Shown here: in pieces, positions 10,910-25,900 of the stretch
Layout of the letters: each line of letters opens with the position of its first letter
Position numbering within the stretch: the first letter of the stretch is position 1
Assembly (NCBI GenBank): GCA_946902875.1
Contig: OX336337.1
Location: forward strand, 1,860,001 to 1,924,000
DNA: 64,000 nt
Source: Nematopogon swammerdamellus
Taxonomy: Eukaryota; Arthropoda; Insecta; Lepidoptera; Adelidae
Direction of reading: 5' to 3'
Notes under the pieces: generated by a model
The model's input: only the letters and a program-made list of their open reading frames with translations
Databases searched by the model: none
What the model was told of the DNA's origin: nothing
Program-made: the position numbers and the translations under genes

Positions 10910-13900
10910 ATGGCGGCAGACAACAGCAACTCCACCATGGAGATGGGCACCAGCGACCAGGTTAGCGCTACACATTCACACATTCAGTGAACCACACACG
11001 CTGTTGACGATCACAATGAGCTAATTATAATTAAATTTAGGAATTGATATCCCCTCCGGACAAATCGATCATGCAAATCCTTACCGGAGTTGGTAACCTG
11101 TGGAATGCACTTTCACCTGCATCCTTTCCTCCAATTTACAGTCTGGGGTTATTCAAAAACTATGTGAAGGTGCACCTAGCCGGCCGACGTAGTATTCGCA
11201 GCCCCCGTAAATATCCGAATGCCCGTGGGCGCCGCCGTTGGACTATACCTCTGCGTTCGTCTGGCGTGTGCGATATGTCGTGATTCCCACAAAAAAAAAA
11301 TCATATTAGAATACGTTAGAAAGATTTTAAGTTCAGAAACTTAACATATAAAAAATATATAGGACATATAAATAGGAATCTAGAGAAGAGTAGAGGTACC
11401 CATAGAACATACGATTATAATACCTAGGCATACATTCGCACATCCAGGGAAGGAAAATAATAGAAATGCTAGAGCAAAGGTTATGCAATAAGTCAGATTT
11501 TTGCACCGCACAAAAGTAAAATACTTATACAAAATCATGTCTAGGTATTTATCTATGACCAAATAGATCCTCCTACATGATATTTACATCCCCAAAGGTG
11601 CTGGTGGCGGCGAAGAAGAAGAAGAGGACCGCCTACATAGCCGGAGGAGTCGTGATGGTCATCATAATTGCCGGCATCATCACGGCTGTGGTCCTGCTCT
11701 CCGGCAACGAGGGCGGCGACTCCGACGAGCAGATCAACACGACAGAAGGAACCACTTTAATTCCACCGATCACGGAGCCTTCATCTCCGGAACCTCCGAT
11801 CACAGATCCAGATACAGAACCGCCACCTACGGAACCACCAGTGACAGAACCACCAGTGACAGAACCGCCAGTGACTGAACCACCAGTGACTGAACCACCA
11901 GTGACTGAACCACCATTGCCACCGATCGACCTGGATGAGCTGAACGATATGATGTTCTCTCCGACTACCTTTACTGCTAACTGGGTATCAGGTGAGATAT
12001 GACATAGAGATAGATAAGATTAATTAAGTTGACAGAATTCAGAAGCTTGCATCGCACTATAAAAGATGCAACTGTTCGAAATTTGGAGAGAAAACATCAT
12101 AGATCCGGCGGTGGCGCAAATTGGTAAAGCGTTGGCGGCTTTCGCCAGAGGCCCAGCCTGCCTATTCTCTATTAGCGATTATCGAAAGATAACAGCGGTA
12201 GCCGCAGCTCTGTTTCACTAGACGCATTGAGAAGTTCTTCGAACCGATTGAGATGGATCATGAAAGATTCCTAGTAGCAAAGAATAAATAACCGCGCAGG
12301 TTCGAATCCTGGTAAGGACATTTTTTTTTCTCTTTATGTCGGCTTTGAATCTATAATAAAGTATAGAATAAAGAAATATAAAGCGAGTACATGCTTAGTA
12401 CTAACACATAAAAAAATAACACTGTCAGGTGAGAAGTGAATCCGAGTTTGAGCAATATTGATATATAATTTTCGGCGTATACTGTATACATCCGGTGCGT
12501 TGTCGACAGTACGACAGTAAGCAGTGGCTTCGTGCCTCTGAAGGCTGGGAGGCTTAGAGAGCTCTTGGAGAGGCATATGTTCAGCAGTGAACGCTAGAAC
12601 ACTGACTGACCGACTGGCTATGAAGTCACTTTAGAGTACTGTTTCTCTGCCTTCAGAAAGCGTGTCAATAAATTTGTCTGCCCGCGCCTTGTCGGTGGCA
12701 CTTCACCACACTGTGCTACGTTTCGCGAGGAGTGGTGTTATTGGCCGAGTCTGATCGTCCGTTTAACACGTTGGGCGCGGTCGGATTTGACTAAATATCT
12801 TAAGGTCTCATTGTTACCTTCAATATATTACCATATCTACCTTCTTACCTTTACTATTTCATCTTTCTCTTCTTTTTGTATCTCTTTCTGTATCTCTACC
12901 TTCTTTTTGTATACCTTTCTGTATCTCTTTTCTCGTACATGTCGTAAAAGGCGACGTAGGGGTTAGGACAAATTGCCGCGTTAAAGGGCGATAGGCTAGC
13001 CACCTCTCACCTTGGCGCGGTCCTTGCACCGAGTCTTGCAGCAGGTAGGTCTTCGTGCCTTACTTGCTGCTTGATAGTTATCTTGTCCTAATACCTTGCT
13101 AAATATGGTGGTCTGTGTTGTGCTGTAATTTACCAGAGTTCTTGCAGCACAACACCGATTGATCTGCTTATCCCGATTGTCGGGATACAGCGTGTGGTAT
13201 GTCTGTATATACTTATCTACAGTCTTCTATTTTACCATTCTCTAGTGTAAAACCAAATCTTGTTTCGTTCTAGGCACGGAGTTCATGTACTTAGATGAAA
13301 ACTCGAACTTGCTGCTCCACAACGCTATCTCAGGACTTCCGACTACCCTGGTTGCAAATTCCTCTGAGGTTAGTATTTAAAATAAGAGACGGCCCCATAT
13401 AGAAGCCCCGTCTGTCTGGAACTATGGAGTCTAGAACTTTTCTCTTAGATTTTATAATGATGAACTCCTTGATACATCTGTGTATGTGGATGAGTGAGTG
13501 GGTAAGTTTCTTTATTCCCTCACACCTCCAAAATGGCTAAACGGAAAATGATGAATGGGGTGTCCAACGATTGGTCATAGTGCCGCGAGAAACATAGGCT
13601 AAAGGAAGTAACAGTCTATAAGTAGAGTCTCGGGTCGTTCAAGAGGGAAATAATGTTTATTGCACTTGAAAAAATGTTTGCAAAAGGTACAGCTTAACGC
13701 CGTAGGCGTTCACCTCCAGCTAACATTTTGATTATCTGGAAAGAGTGTGAAGTGGCAGGGCAGATAATAAATAAAGAGATGATGTAGATATATAATTATT
13801 TAAACAGATAATAAATGATAAATAAAAATAAATAGAGAAATATACATATATGATATGCAAACATATATACAAATAAGAAATCTATTAGACTCTAAATCAT

Positions 13901-16900
13901 TTATAGCGAATCATTTTGAAGTTCCATAAAGTGAGACAGAACACACTTTTAAAACGCAAATACGACGGGGATAGACGAATATCGAAGGGTAGCGAGTTCA
14001 ACATACGTGCTGCATTCACGGTGAAGGAGTCAGAGTAGGAAGGCGGAGGAGTGAAAAGGGATGGCGAGTATTCGGGAATCAGTTGATCTCAAAGAGGTCG
14101 TCCGTGTACACAGACAAATTGGAATCGATCCTGTAAGCATTCAGGGGCCCCAATGTCGTTCAGGGTGCAGAAGAGAAGAGAGAGAACGTGAGAATTTTGA
14201 TCTCGGAAGGTTCTGACGAATCTCGAGCCATAGTAGACGTGTATTGTAAAAATGTGTGTTGCTGTGTTGTCGATAGGTCATCCAGCAGCCGACCCGTTTG
14301 GTGGAGAGATCTGCAGACGGCAGCACAGCAGTGATTGCCCATAACGCCGTACCGGTAAGTAGTTCTTTTCTAAAGTTTCTTATGATTGTTTCTTATGAGA
14401 GGGTGGAACAAGTGAACGAATTCGGAATTCATATAACTGGGCAATATGTTCACGCATGATGGAAAATCTGAAGGAGATGTGGAAAAGTATGAAGATGTGG
14501 AAAAGTATGAAATGAGATACACAAATTTTACACTAAACTAAGGGAAGAGACGTATCGCGTGGGGTCGGTACTTACAAATAATAGGCCCACTGCATCTCTT
14601 CTCGTGCATGTCTTAAAGGCGACTAAGAATTAAGGACAAGATGCTGAGCAACAGGTTAGCCAACTATCGCTTTGGCACGGTCCTTCCACCGAGTCATGAA
14701 GCAGGTTGGCCTTCGTGCCTTACTTGCTGCTTGATAGTTATCTTGACCACCACCACCACCGCGAGATGTAGTGGCCCGTGGTGTACTTTAATTTACCAGA
14801 GTCCTTGCAGCACAACACCGATTTGTCTGCTTTGCTTCGTCGGAATAAAGCGTGTGGTATGTATGTATATATTAGGGATTCCCTTTCCCTATGTACGTGA
14901 AATCTAAACCATGCAACATTTTCTGTTCTGCTTTTAAGTAATGTATTGTTATGTAGAACAGTGCACGGTCTGGCGGCCAAGACCTCGTCTCTGTTGCGAG
15001 ATGCGAGGCTTTGGCCTTCGGTTGACCTGCATTTTCTTTAGAGGTGTCTACTATCCGCGCGCGAGCTCCGAGGAATCGGGGGCTAGGGAAGCGGGCGGAT
15101 GTGCTCCCAGCCCGACCTTCGCTTCATACCCCGCACTCTCCCAGTACGAGTGTTGGCCTTGAGGTGTGAGCACGCCTATCGATGCCGTATTAATTAACAT
15201 ACCATTACCTCTGACTTTTCTCTGACGAGACTTAAGGAAATTACCTGGTGTAGATAATGTTCGGATTATCTCTTTAAAAGTTACACATACATACAGAAAC
15301 GATTTCTAAAAAATCGTCAATTTAGTTTTAGGTATCATACATGTAGTCTATAAACGCAATATCTCATAAAACAAAGTGACTTACTCTATGACCATCCCTT
15401 ACAGATTTATTATTAGTATTGATATTGATAAGTTGACAAAAACGTACTAGGTCAATAAAATATATATTTAAAAATTTAATACGAGTATGTTAGTTATCTT
15501 CCATCGTTTTCTTCAAAAACGTTTTAAAAGGGTTACTAATTCCATCTACATTCCACTCCATCTTCCTGAGTCGCCATTGACTACAGAACATTAAAATGAA
15601 AATCATCCAATCTAGGCTTATCTATGCAAAATGACGACCTTTACTGCAAAATTACGGAAGCTGTACAGAGAGAAATCGCATGGCATAAACAAGTCTGCGG
15701 TGGATTTACGACCATGCCATTGTCTGTTTGTAGATTTAATTGTCCCTCTGTGCGAGAAGATAACGTTGCTAGTCACGGTCTAAGAAATTGAGCCACTTAG
15801 ACTTGGAGTAATTCCAGAAGATGGATAACCTTCACATATTAGACGACAGATCCATCCGTCTGTAGAAAACACATCCACTGTACAGACAGAGGAACTAATG
15901 CTCGCCTGAGCGTGTGACCATTTTTTTTAACCCCCTACTCAAAAAGTGTTATAAGTTTAACGTGTATGTGTACGCGTGTATGGGTGTGTCTCTATGTGGC
16001 ATCGTAGCTCCCAAACGGATGGACCGATTTGGATGCGGGTTTTTTTAGTAGAAAGATGGTTTAATCGGGATGGTTCTTAGCTATGTTTGTAATAAAGTAA
16101 TCAATGAATTAAGTAATCAAAAAGTTTATTATCTTAAAAAGTGGACGGATTTGCATGGGTTTTATTTTTGAAAAGCTTGCATTAAAAGTTAAATTAAAAA
16201 TTTTAAAAACTCTCGACCCTTAAAAAGTCAAAAATAATTTCCGTTTATTTACTTAAAGGAGTCGGGGGACCGCTAAGTAAATAAAATATAAAAACTCAAA
16301 GCTGCGCGGGCATTTACTTCCTACTCCTTTATGTAAGTAGACCGAAATTATTGTTGACTTTTTAAGGGTCGGGTGTGTTTTCAATAATTCAACTTTTTCA
16401 GCAACAACAGCTTTCAACACCCCTTCTTTTGCGTTGTTGGTTAAAATTTAACATTTCAGGATAGTGCATTTAGTTATGGTTTTTGCCGAATGTCTAGCAA
16501 AGTATATTAGTCTGAAATATAAACAACAGAATAATTTAAATGTAATATCTGATTTCAACTCCGTTCTCCGACCACGCGGAAAAAAGGTTATTGACCTTTG
16601 AGCAATTAGTTGAGGAGTCTGTTCAAAATGAACTATATCCGTTGTAACAGAATTTTCAGTAGAGCCAAAAACTGATGGCTAATTATTAAACTTAGGATAT
16701 TGGAAATATGCCCTTTTCACCAATTTTTTTATTTTCAATCGTAATTTTCTATAGGAAATAGTTCGTTTTGACCATTCAAATTTTACAGGGAGATGCATTT
16801 GAATACAAAGACTGAGAATCCGTCAAAAAACGAGCAACTTTTCGAAACGGAAATAGTTCCTTTTGAACAGACGCTCCTCAGTTCTATTTCACGGGATCTA

Positions 16901-19900
16901 TCGCTCACAGATCAATGCCCTTTTTTGTCAGGTGTCTTTTAACAAACGTCTCTCTTAAAATACTTCAAATGCATGAACAATAAACAGAATATATTATTTT
17001 GCTCGTATATTACATTTTTGGATTGCTCATCTAATTAGGTGGTAAACATCGTGTCAACTGTTCAAACAAGCGCGACGAGGGCAAACATATTCATATTATG
17101 ATGAGATTGAATTACAAACACACCTTACAACAAGCCACTTCGAATATTAAACAGCGCGCTATCAAACATTCGATATAGTGTAATTTTTTAAATGGAAATG
17201 AAACTGCAACATAAATACATTTAGAGTTATCGCTTTGATACAATACAATGATATTATATGAAAAAGGAGGTCGATAGGTTACGAGCTCTCAAAGCAGCAC
17301 ATTAATACCAAGACAATTGTCGTGCTAGAAGTCAGTCTCGCACCAACGACGTGCGTGTTCAGACGTGTGTCGTCCTTCCTAAGTAGTTATCAGTTATATA
17401 CTAACCGCCACATAACTTTAATAATAATTGGAATAAGACTATTCGAGTCGGCGCATCACTTTATAGTTCTTTCTGTCAACGTTTCAAGTTCGTGCCGTGT
17501 GTGAGCACCGAATGTCGCATAGACAACGTATCTTTCTTAAAATATCATTGCTTTGATAGTTGACCCAATTAGGACTGACATTGAAGTTTTTGATAAATAA
17601 AGAAAAAAAAGCGGTCAAGTTCGAGTCAACCTCGCGTGGAGACGGTTCCGTACCATTCACTTTTCCATGAGAACTTTAAAACTTTAGGTTTTCCTATAAA
17701 CTACAAGATAGGCCCTATATTACCGATTTTTTTTCGAAATTACAGACTCAGTTTCGGAGATAAGTGAGGGAGGGGGATGCTCGATTTTTCTGTATTTTTT
17801 TAAATATCTCTTAAACTATGCATTTCACGAAACCCTAAAAATAAAATAAAGTTGTACTGATTAAGCAGATAATGATATACTTTTTTTTTCAATTATTATG
17901 CCAGAGACAAAGCAAATTCACTCATATTAGTTTTCATATAAGAACACTACCGTGTACTGGGTAAATGGTGGATTGCCATAGTTAGTAATAATTGGACTTT
18001 TGAGAACCCATCGGTTCTCAACATCGTTTTCTTTCTCACCGTTAGGATGTGGAACTGTCTTCCGGCGAGTGTGTTTCTCGAATCCTTTAACCTGCGTGTC
18101 TTCAAACGTCGTATTAACACTCTGTTGATTGCACAATTGGTCCCTCGGCACAGGCACCCATATTGGTTTACATAGGAGAAATAAAATAAAAATTGCTTTG
18201 ACCGACGTTTCGACGCGCCAGTCCCCAAAAAGAATGCGATTATTACCCACGGTAGGCCAAATTTACACAGTAATGCTCATAAAATAAGCCACGTTTCCCC
18301 AAGCAGGCCAAAACTTCAATAGTCAAAATTGCAAATAATTACAGCCGTCTTCATCATAATTATTATGTTTTCCAGGTATACAGGCACAGCTTCCTGGCTC
18401 GCTACACCGGCGTCACCATCCAAGGAGGAGCTGAACATGTCATCGGACCAGTCGGAGTAGCAGAGCCCTACCTTCAGAACTTTGTGTGGGCCCCTCAGGG
18501 CAACGCAATGGCATTCGTCTATCTAAACAACGTGTACTACAAAGCGAATCCTACGGCTGACGCTCAACAGATCACCACAACTGGAGTACTGAATGTGTTG
18601 TACAATGGGATTCCTGATTGGGTTTACGAGGGTGAGTTGGTATTTGGTAAATATAACTGGTTAGCTTTGAATCTGAGGATATGATACGAGATTTCTCTGA
18701 GAAAACTGAGCTCGAGCTTGTAACAGGAGCCAAACAGGAGCATCAAGACCATTTCAGAAGACGGAAAACATTTTAAAACATGTTTTGTTCAATGATGTTG
18801 TTCATAAGAACGAAGAAACTTACCTTTCTTCATTAGACAAATGCGAAGCCGAAAATAAAGAGAAAATATACGTCCCGACAAGGATTCGACTCTGGAACTC
18901 CGGTTTTTAACGCACTTGGCGTTAGAGATTCCGCCACCGGGTCGATGACGTATCTCTCTAAATTTACGAACCGTTACTTGCATCTTCCCTATCGACCTGG
19001 TGGTGGGATTGGTGACGCGCTGGCGGCTCAAGCCGAAGAACCTTATATTATTAAATTTCCATTATGCAAATTTTGAACACTTGCAGCGTTCAAAATTTGC
19101 ATAAAATGTGAATTGGTTCTTATTCACTTGCGGTCGACCAGATGTTTTTAGTCAGGTATATGAGAAGGCAAAATTATATGTAGTAGTAATAAAGAGGCTC
19201 GTATCAATACAGTGGGCGAACGTGAGCTTAAGATCATGATGATAATGCTGATGATGATTGAAAAGAATAATCAGGGCCAGGGATTCGGAGATACTCTTGA
19301 ATTTGACTTAACACGTTTTATTTTATCTTACTTATTTTACCTTACTTACACTTACAGAGGAGGTGTTCTCTTCGAACGTGGCTCTCTGGTTCTCGCCCCA
19401 GGCGACACACTGCGCGTACGCCACGTTCGATGACAACAACGTACGCATCATGAACGTGCCCCACTACGGCGTGCCCGGAGCCGTTGAGGATCAGTACACG
19501 AGACACAACGCCATCAGATATCCTAAGGTCAGCCTTATAACTTCTACATACTCGAAGGCGAAGAAAGTTGAAATTCGCCTTGAGGTCGATCTGAGCTTTC
19601 TTAAAGACCAGTGCGCCCTCCCTGTTATGACGTACGGGTGTGAAAGTGCACTCTGACGGTCGCTATTGTCCAAAGGTTGAAAGTTGCCCAGCGAGCAATG
19701 GAGCGTGCCATGCTGGGAATATCGCTACGTGATATGGTACGTAATGAGGCAATCCGCCGACGCACCAAAGTAGACGATGGTGGACTCCAAGTGGCTAAGC
19801 TCAAGTGGCAGTGGGCTGGGCACGTTAGCCGAAGAGACGACAAGTATTGGAGCAACCGTGTCCTATACTGCCGGCCGTGGACAGGAAAGCAGACACCTGA

Positions 19901-22900
19901 CCGATTTTCAAATCAAATCAAAAAAGTGTTTATTAGTCAGGCACATGTAAATAGGTTACAGGTAGATATACATAAAAAAACAATGCATGAAGATGGTACC
20001 AATACTGTGCCCGCGAGATCGTGTATTTATTAAACACTATCGCCTAAACCGGCTCTAAGGCTGTTTCATAGGCGACAAGGATTTTACAAGGATCCTTGCC
20101 GGCGTCGCTGGTTACGGAACCCTAATAAAAAGTACACTGGCAAAGTAGAACTTTATTACTCTTTGTGATCTAAAAGAAGCCACTACCAAAGTCGGTCGCC
20201 TGACTGTTGATTGGGTGACCTCAGATCGACGTGCCCTCATTTTCCGGTAATTTTTTCCAGTCAAAATTGTCTTTGTTCGAATTTCTATTGTTCTAAGTGA
20301 AACAAAGATGGCAATAACTTTAGAAGACATTGTTGGATTTTGAAAACGCTTCGGTCTTTCAATGTGCGAATGGGCGGATTCGTTATGGAGGAATGACATA
20401 ATATGAATTATTATTATATCCTAAACGGCGTTTTCTTTCAATAATATTATTTTAATACATTTTATAATTTTGTTATGTTTGGGTCGCTGAGTTAGAAGGA
20501 CCAAATTACATGCTCAGACTAGCCAATATCACTTCCAGAAAGTGCCAAACCGGAGACTGTCCTTTTTTTCGTAACAAAGTCGAGGCTGATATGCGGACAA
20601 ATTAATTTGTTTAAAAAAAAAGTAAAGGAAATGTTTTGGACAAGTCTACATGAAGTAGAGTAAAACACAGTCGAGGTTGCTATGCGAACAAATTCATTTG
20701 TTAAAAAAAAGTAAAACAAGTGTTTTGCAAATATTTGCATTCTAGAATTAGTTACGAATATCTTAAAACCCATCTAGGCTGCAATCAAGGCAGATTTTTC
20801 AATATTCCCGTAATTTTTTTTAAATACATTAATTTGCTTTTTTACATACGCTCTTTTAGAATTTGGACGAGCTAGGCAGTATCCGCGATCATAACTTGTA
20901 CTATTATTACCATCCGGGAAAAAATTGAATTTCACCTAAACATTTTTTTCTTTCATAATATACATTATGGAAAACACTAGGTACCCACCTAAAAAATTTC
21001 CAATATGCTCGATTCATATTATGTTCGAGAAGCACATACAGATATATCATTTCATAAATAAATTAATGTTTCATAAGAATGATTTGAAAACGTAGAGCGG
21101 AAAGGGAACTTCCCGGTCGGGGAACTCCTTGCGTCTGCGGATCAATTCACACCACTCAAATCGAATATCGAATACACGTAATAATTAATGAGTAAATTGT
21201 TTTAATTGCTTTTCCGTAGAACCATTTACATCGAGAAAATGCTTACTAATGGAAGTAAATAATTAGTCCAATCTAGCTTGAAGTGGGAGTGGGTGGGACA
21301 TTCAAGAACTACGGAAGTGACACAATATGTATTAGTTAGATACATTCTAACAGATCGTTGATAAGGTAACCTAAACTGAGCGTTCTATTTGATGTGCGAT
21401 TCGAGAAAATTAATTAAAGTGAACAGTGAAACTTCAAGTCTCTATGTAAATTTCGGTACGGAATTTTAAAAATACTCGAAATACGCACGAATGAACGAAA
21501 CGTCGTCGGTCGAAACGGCAATGTAAATAGTTCGTGTTTTACGTCCAGTTCAGTGTAGCCGAAATGACATGAAGGGAAGCACTGACATGGCACCTATTTC
21601 ACCCGGTGACATCACGGATGTTGTAGGTGATGTAGCCAACCGTGTCAGTTTCCATAAAAAAATAGGTACACTATTTTCGATTTATACTACAGAATTCGTC
21701 TCTCGAACGAGCGTTGTCGTACGACAGAAGGAAGTTATCTTCTTCCTACTGTCGTAAGCCGTGACGCGGCACATGCGCACGCGCAGTCTGGCCGTCACTG
21801 CAGTAACGTGTTTGTCATACATTCATATCTAACAACTGGGTAGAGTGCTTTCATTCTACGAAGGCACGGGGGGTACGAGGTAGGAAGTGGTGCGAGAGGC
21901 GACCGCGCGGAGCTCAGTAGAGAACGAACTCGGTGCCCGATCGGTACACACGTTCTACACGTCTCCGCATCGCTCCGTCGAACCGAGTCGTTCCCTACGG
22001 AGCTCCGCGCGGTCTCACACCACTTCCTACCTCATACCCCTCGTGCCTTCGTAAAATGAAAACACCCTACTGAGCTCCGCGCGGTCTCACACTACTTCCT
22101 ACCTGCCTCACACCCGTCGTGCCTTCGTAAAATGAAAACACTCTAGTATGATGTGCGTGACGCTCGCTCGGTGCGGGAAGTACGTATGAAATGTCGTTGG
22201 GGATATTAAACCCATGACCATTCATTGAATGAAATATAGTAATGAATTCATTAAATAAAATGAGATATTAATATTAAACTAACAAACAATCTTAAACTAT
22301 CTTAAAATTTTAAATCTCAGCTTAATTTAGAAATTATTAATTAATAATTAATTTGTAATTTAATTTTATAGATATTTAAAATAAACTGTGGAAGCCAAAT
22401 AGGTTAAACATTTTCAAAATGTTAGGCTATTTTGTTATATTTATATAATTGCATTATTTTTATGATTTATTTGAAATGTTATAAACATTATATAAATTTT
22501 ATGACAATTATGCATTATCGTTTTCATATCCAAACTTATGATTGAATAAAGCTTAGTGAACTTCGTGAAATCAACAAATTAAAAAAAGCATTTTTTTCGT
22601 TCAAAATACAAACTTTTAACTCTGGCGTCGTATATTTAATCTAAACAAAAAATATATATAATCTAGCAGGTACGTAGATTAGACTGTCCTCATTACAACA
22701 AAAAAAAATATTTAAAAATCGGTCAAGGTTTACGAGCTGTTAATACAGAAGCCCCGAAAGGCGATTTTGTATGGAGAAAAACAATGATGTTTTAAAGGTA
22801 TTGGATTCAGCGTTCTATACAATATTGAAGGAGAATTTGGTATTCAATAGAACATATTGCCATCTAGCGGTAAACTAATGCAACTCTTTGTGAAGTAGTA

Positions 22901-25900
22901 TGCTAAGCAAGGACCGCGCTGTTGAAGTGAAGGATAACTAGAGTATTTATACCAACGAACGTTCGGCGGGTCGTCGTCCCGTTCGGCGATTTGTAAATAT
23001 TTTGTAAATTACGTGACATACGTGCCATTGTTTGTGACATGTGACGCCGTCATCCTTGTTTCTCTTCCCGGTACGATTTTACAGTATCGCAAGGGACACG
23101 TAGGCATAATATTTGTAGAAAACTACTATCGACGCGCCTGCGCTCTTCGAGCGTGCGATCGTACGACTGACACATCGTCAACTCGAGATCCACCGTTTGG
23201 CTTATGTCAGTAGGAACCGATCGAGCGTATTTGATGTGAAGTCTATTAAATATAATAAATCAATGGAGAAAAATAGTCAGGTGACTAAACTCTGCTCTTA
23301 GCCCACTTACCCAATGCGCAGAACGTTCCAAGAAGAACGTAACAGTACTCGCATAGGCGACGGCTGTTGAATCTCAACACGAAGAAAGCGTACGCTATCG
23401 TGCTATTACGTCATTACGTTATTCAGTTGTCTCACTTTCACGTGTACGGAGCGTGACGTAACTTTGCACGTAATCTGAGTTGAGTAGAGCATCGTTCGTA
23501 GTTGACCTTTGAGGTCTTAGTGAGACTATTTCTTGCTAGAGAGAAGAGTGACCGATGGTCTTTGATTTTCGTATCGCTCTGATGCGCCTGAAACAAGCTG
23601 TAGTTGTACACATACATAATTTTTAATGAAAATAGCTTGTCAGCCTTTTAGCACGGCACCTTGTCCTTACTACCACAATTTGAATAAACATTAAGAACCT
23701 CAACTTATATAGAATAGAATAGTGATTTATTGGATTGAAGTTTATATATAGTACAAGCTGTGCCCACGGCTCCGCCCGCTCTCATATTTCACTTCACTGC
23801 TAACCTCATAAGCCATTTAGCGTGATAGTAAGTAGCCTATAGTTGATGGGAAGAATCAAGCTATCCGTAGAATTTTGTTTTATTAAAATCGGTTTAGTGG
23901 TTCTCGAGTTATAAGCGGACAGACAGACACTCAGACAGACAGAAAGCAGACGTTGGATTTTATTATATTAATAATAAATAACTAGCTGTGCCCGCGGCTC
24001 CGCCCGCTCTCATATTTGACTTCACTGCTAACCTCATAAGCCATTTAGCGTGATAGTAAGTAGCCTATAGTTGATGGGAAGAATCAAGCTATCCGTAGAT
24101 TTTTTTTTTTATTAAAATCGGTTCAATTGTTCTCGAGTTATAAGCGGACAGACAGACACTCAGACAGACAGAAAGCAGACGTTGGATTTTATTATAGGTA
24201 AGGAAGGAACGAAGGATATAGGTAAGGATAGGTGACATTACAACACATTAACAAAGCATCATACACAATGATATTTTAGGAGAAATAGGTTATCTATATG
24301 ACATTCAGTGCTCACACATGGCACGTCCTTGAAAAGTTGAGAGGAAGAACTATAAAGTGATGCGCCGACTCGAATAGTCTTATTCCAATTATTAGAATTA
24401 GCGCAGAATCTCATTACGCACGACGGCATTTTCAATGTGTTAGCGGCTCGTGGTTAGCGGTCCGAACGCGTGCGTAGTTGGTGGGCGACTAACTTCAGAC
24501 AGGACTGTGGTCTTGTATTTAATGTGCCGCTTGGGAGCTCAGATAACCTATCAACCTCCTTTTAACTTATAATATCATTGATCATACAGTTTTACAATAG
24601 AAAGTGCGTAGGCGCAGCATATTGCCACTTGCGAGTATCAATCCCGTGTTGTCGCAATTCCCGTGAAAAACGTTGCTGGGTCTTTACATAGTCAATGTTA
24701 TTTTGTGTTACCTTGTTGTTCTAGACGTAAATTCCTGTTTGTTTTTCCAAACGCGAAAATAAAATAAAAATCACAACGGCCGCTGATATTAAGCCTAGCC
24801 TACACTAATACTAAAATTAAATCTAATAGCACTTTACCACTTACAACTTTACACTTACACGTTTGCACAACTACACAACAAGTTCACACACAATTAAGAT
24901 TTTCATGACTCATTCATTTTCCATGATACATAGGGATATAATTTTAAGGTGTTACATACATATACATACAGTTTGTAAAAACGGCGAGTACATTAAATTT
25001 AGGAAATGATTATTGGGATCAAGAGTAACAAAAAAGTCAAATAACTTAACTTGACTTAATAATTTCCTTTAAATAAAAAGTTACAGTTTTCATACAAACT
25101 AATTGATTATTTTAGTGTAAAAGTGATCTAATGACAACAGGGCGGCGCGGAGGGGGGGAAGAGCGGGTGAGACGTGAGCGCCTCGGACGTAGGTGTTGGC
25201 GGGAGGGGCGGGGGTTAGCTTTGTGAGTGGAGGACTGGAGTTCGACAGGCGGAGGGTGCGCAGCGGCAACAACGCGTTCAATTACACTAGACGAAAACAT
25301 ACATTTAAAAAAATCATATCTCGAAAAATAGACACTTTAGAGAAAAACTTTATTTCCTTTTTTGTCTAGGAAAAACATGAGGATTGCACTGCCGAAATTA
25401 ATGTACTCGCCGTTTTAACACCGTGTATATTAAAAAACAAAACAAAACCATAGCAGTCTTTACATAATCAGTCACATACACTGTCTTTCACACTTTATAT
25501 GTATTTGCATGTTGATTTCAGGCGGGCACCGTCAACCCGACAGTCTCCGTGACAATCGTGAACCTCGCCACTATAAATGCACCCACGACCGTGCAGCCAC
25601 CGGCCACCTTGAACGAGTGAGTATACTTCAACTTAATAGGTATACTTTTTAGGGTTCCGTATCCGTCGTACGGGACCCTATTACTAAGCCTACGCCGTCT
25701 GTCTGTCTGTCTGTCCGTCTATCTGTCCTGAGGGCTGTATCTCTTGAACCGTAATAGGTAGCCCGTTGAAATTTTCACAGAATATGTGTTATTATGGCCG
25801 ATATAACAACAAATAATAAAAAATAAGAAAAAATAAAAAATTCACGGGTCCCCATACAAGAACCTAAAACGTGTATGCGCACCATCTACCGAAAACAGTA

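Noticed and set aside
18361..18684. Alternative start for the DPP4-like protein at 18484
   Set aside because: The Met at 18484 is internal to exon 5; upstream exons join in phase and supply the membrane anchor.
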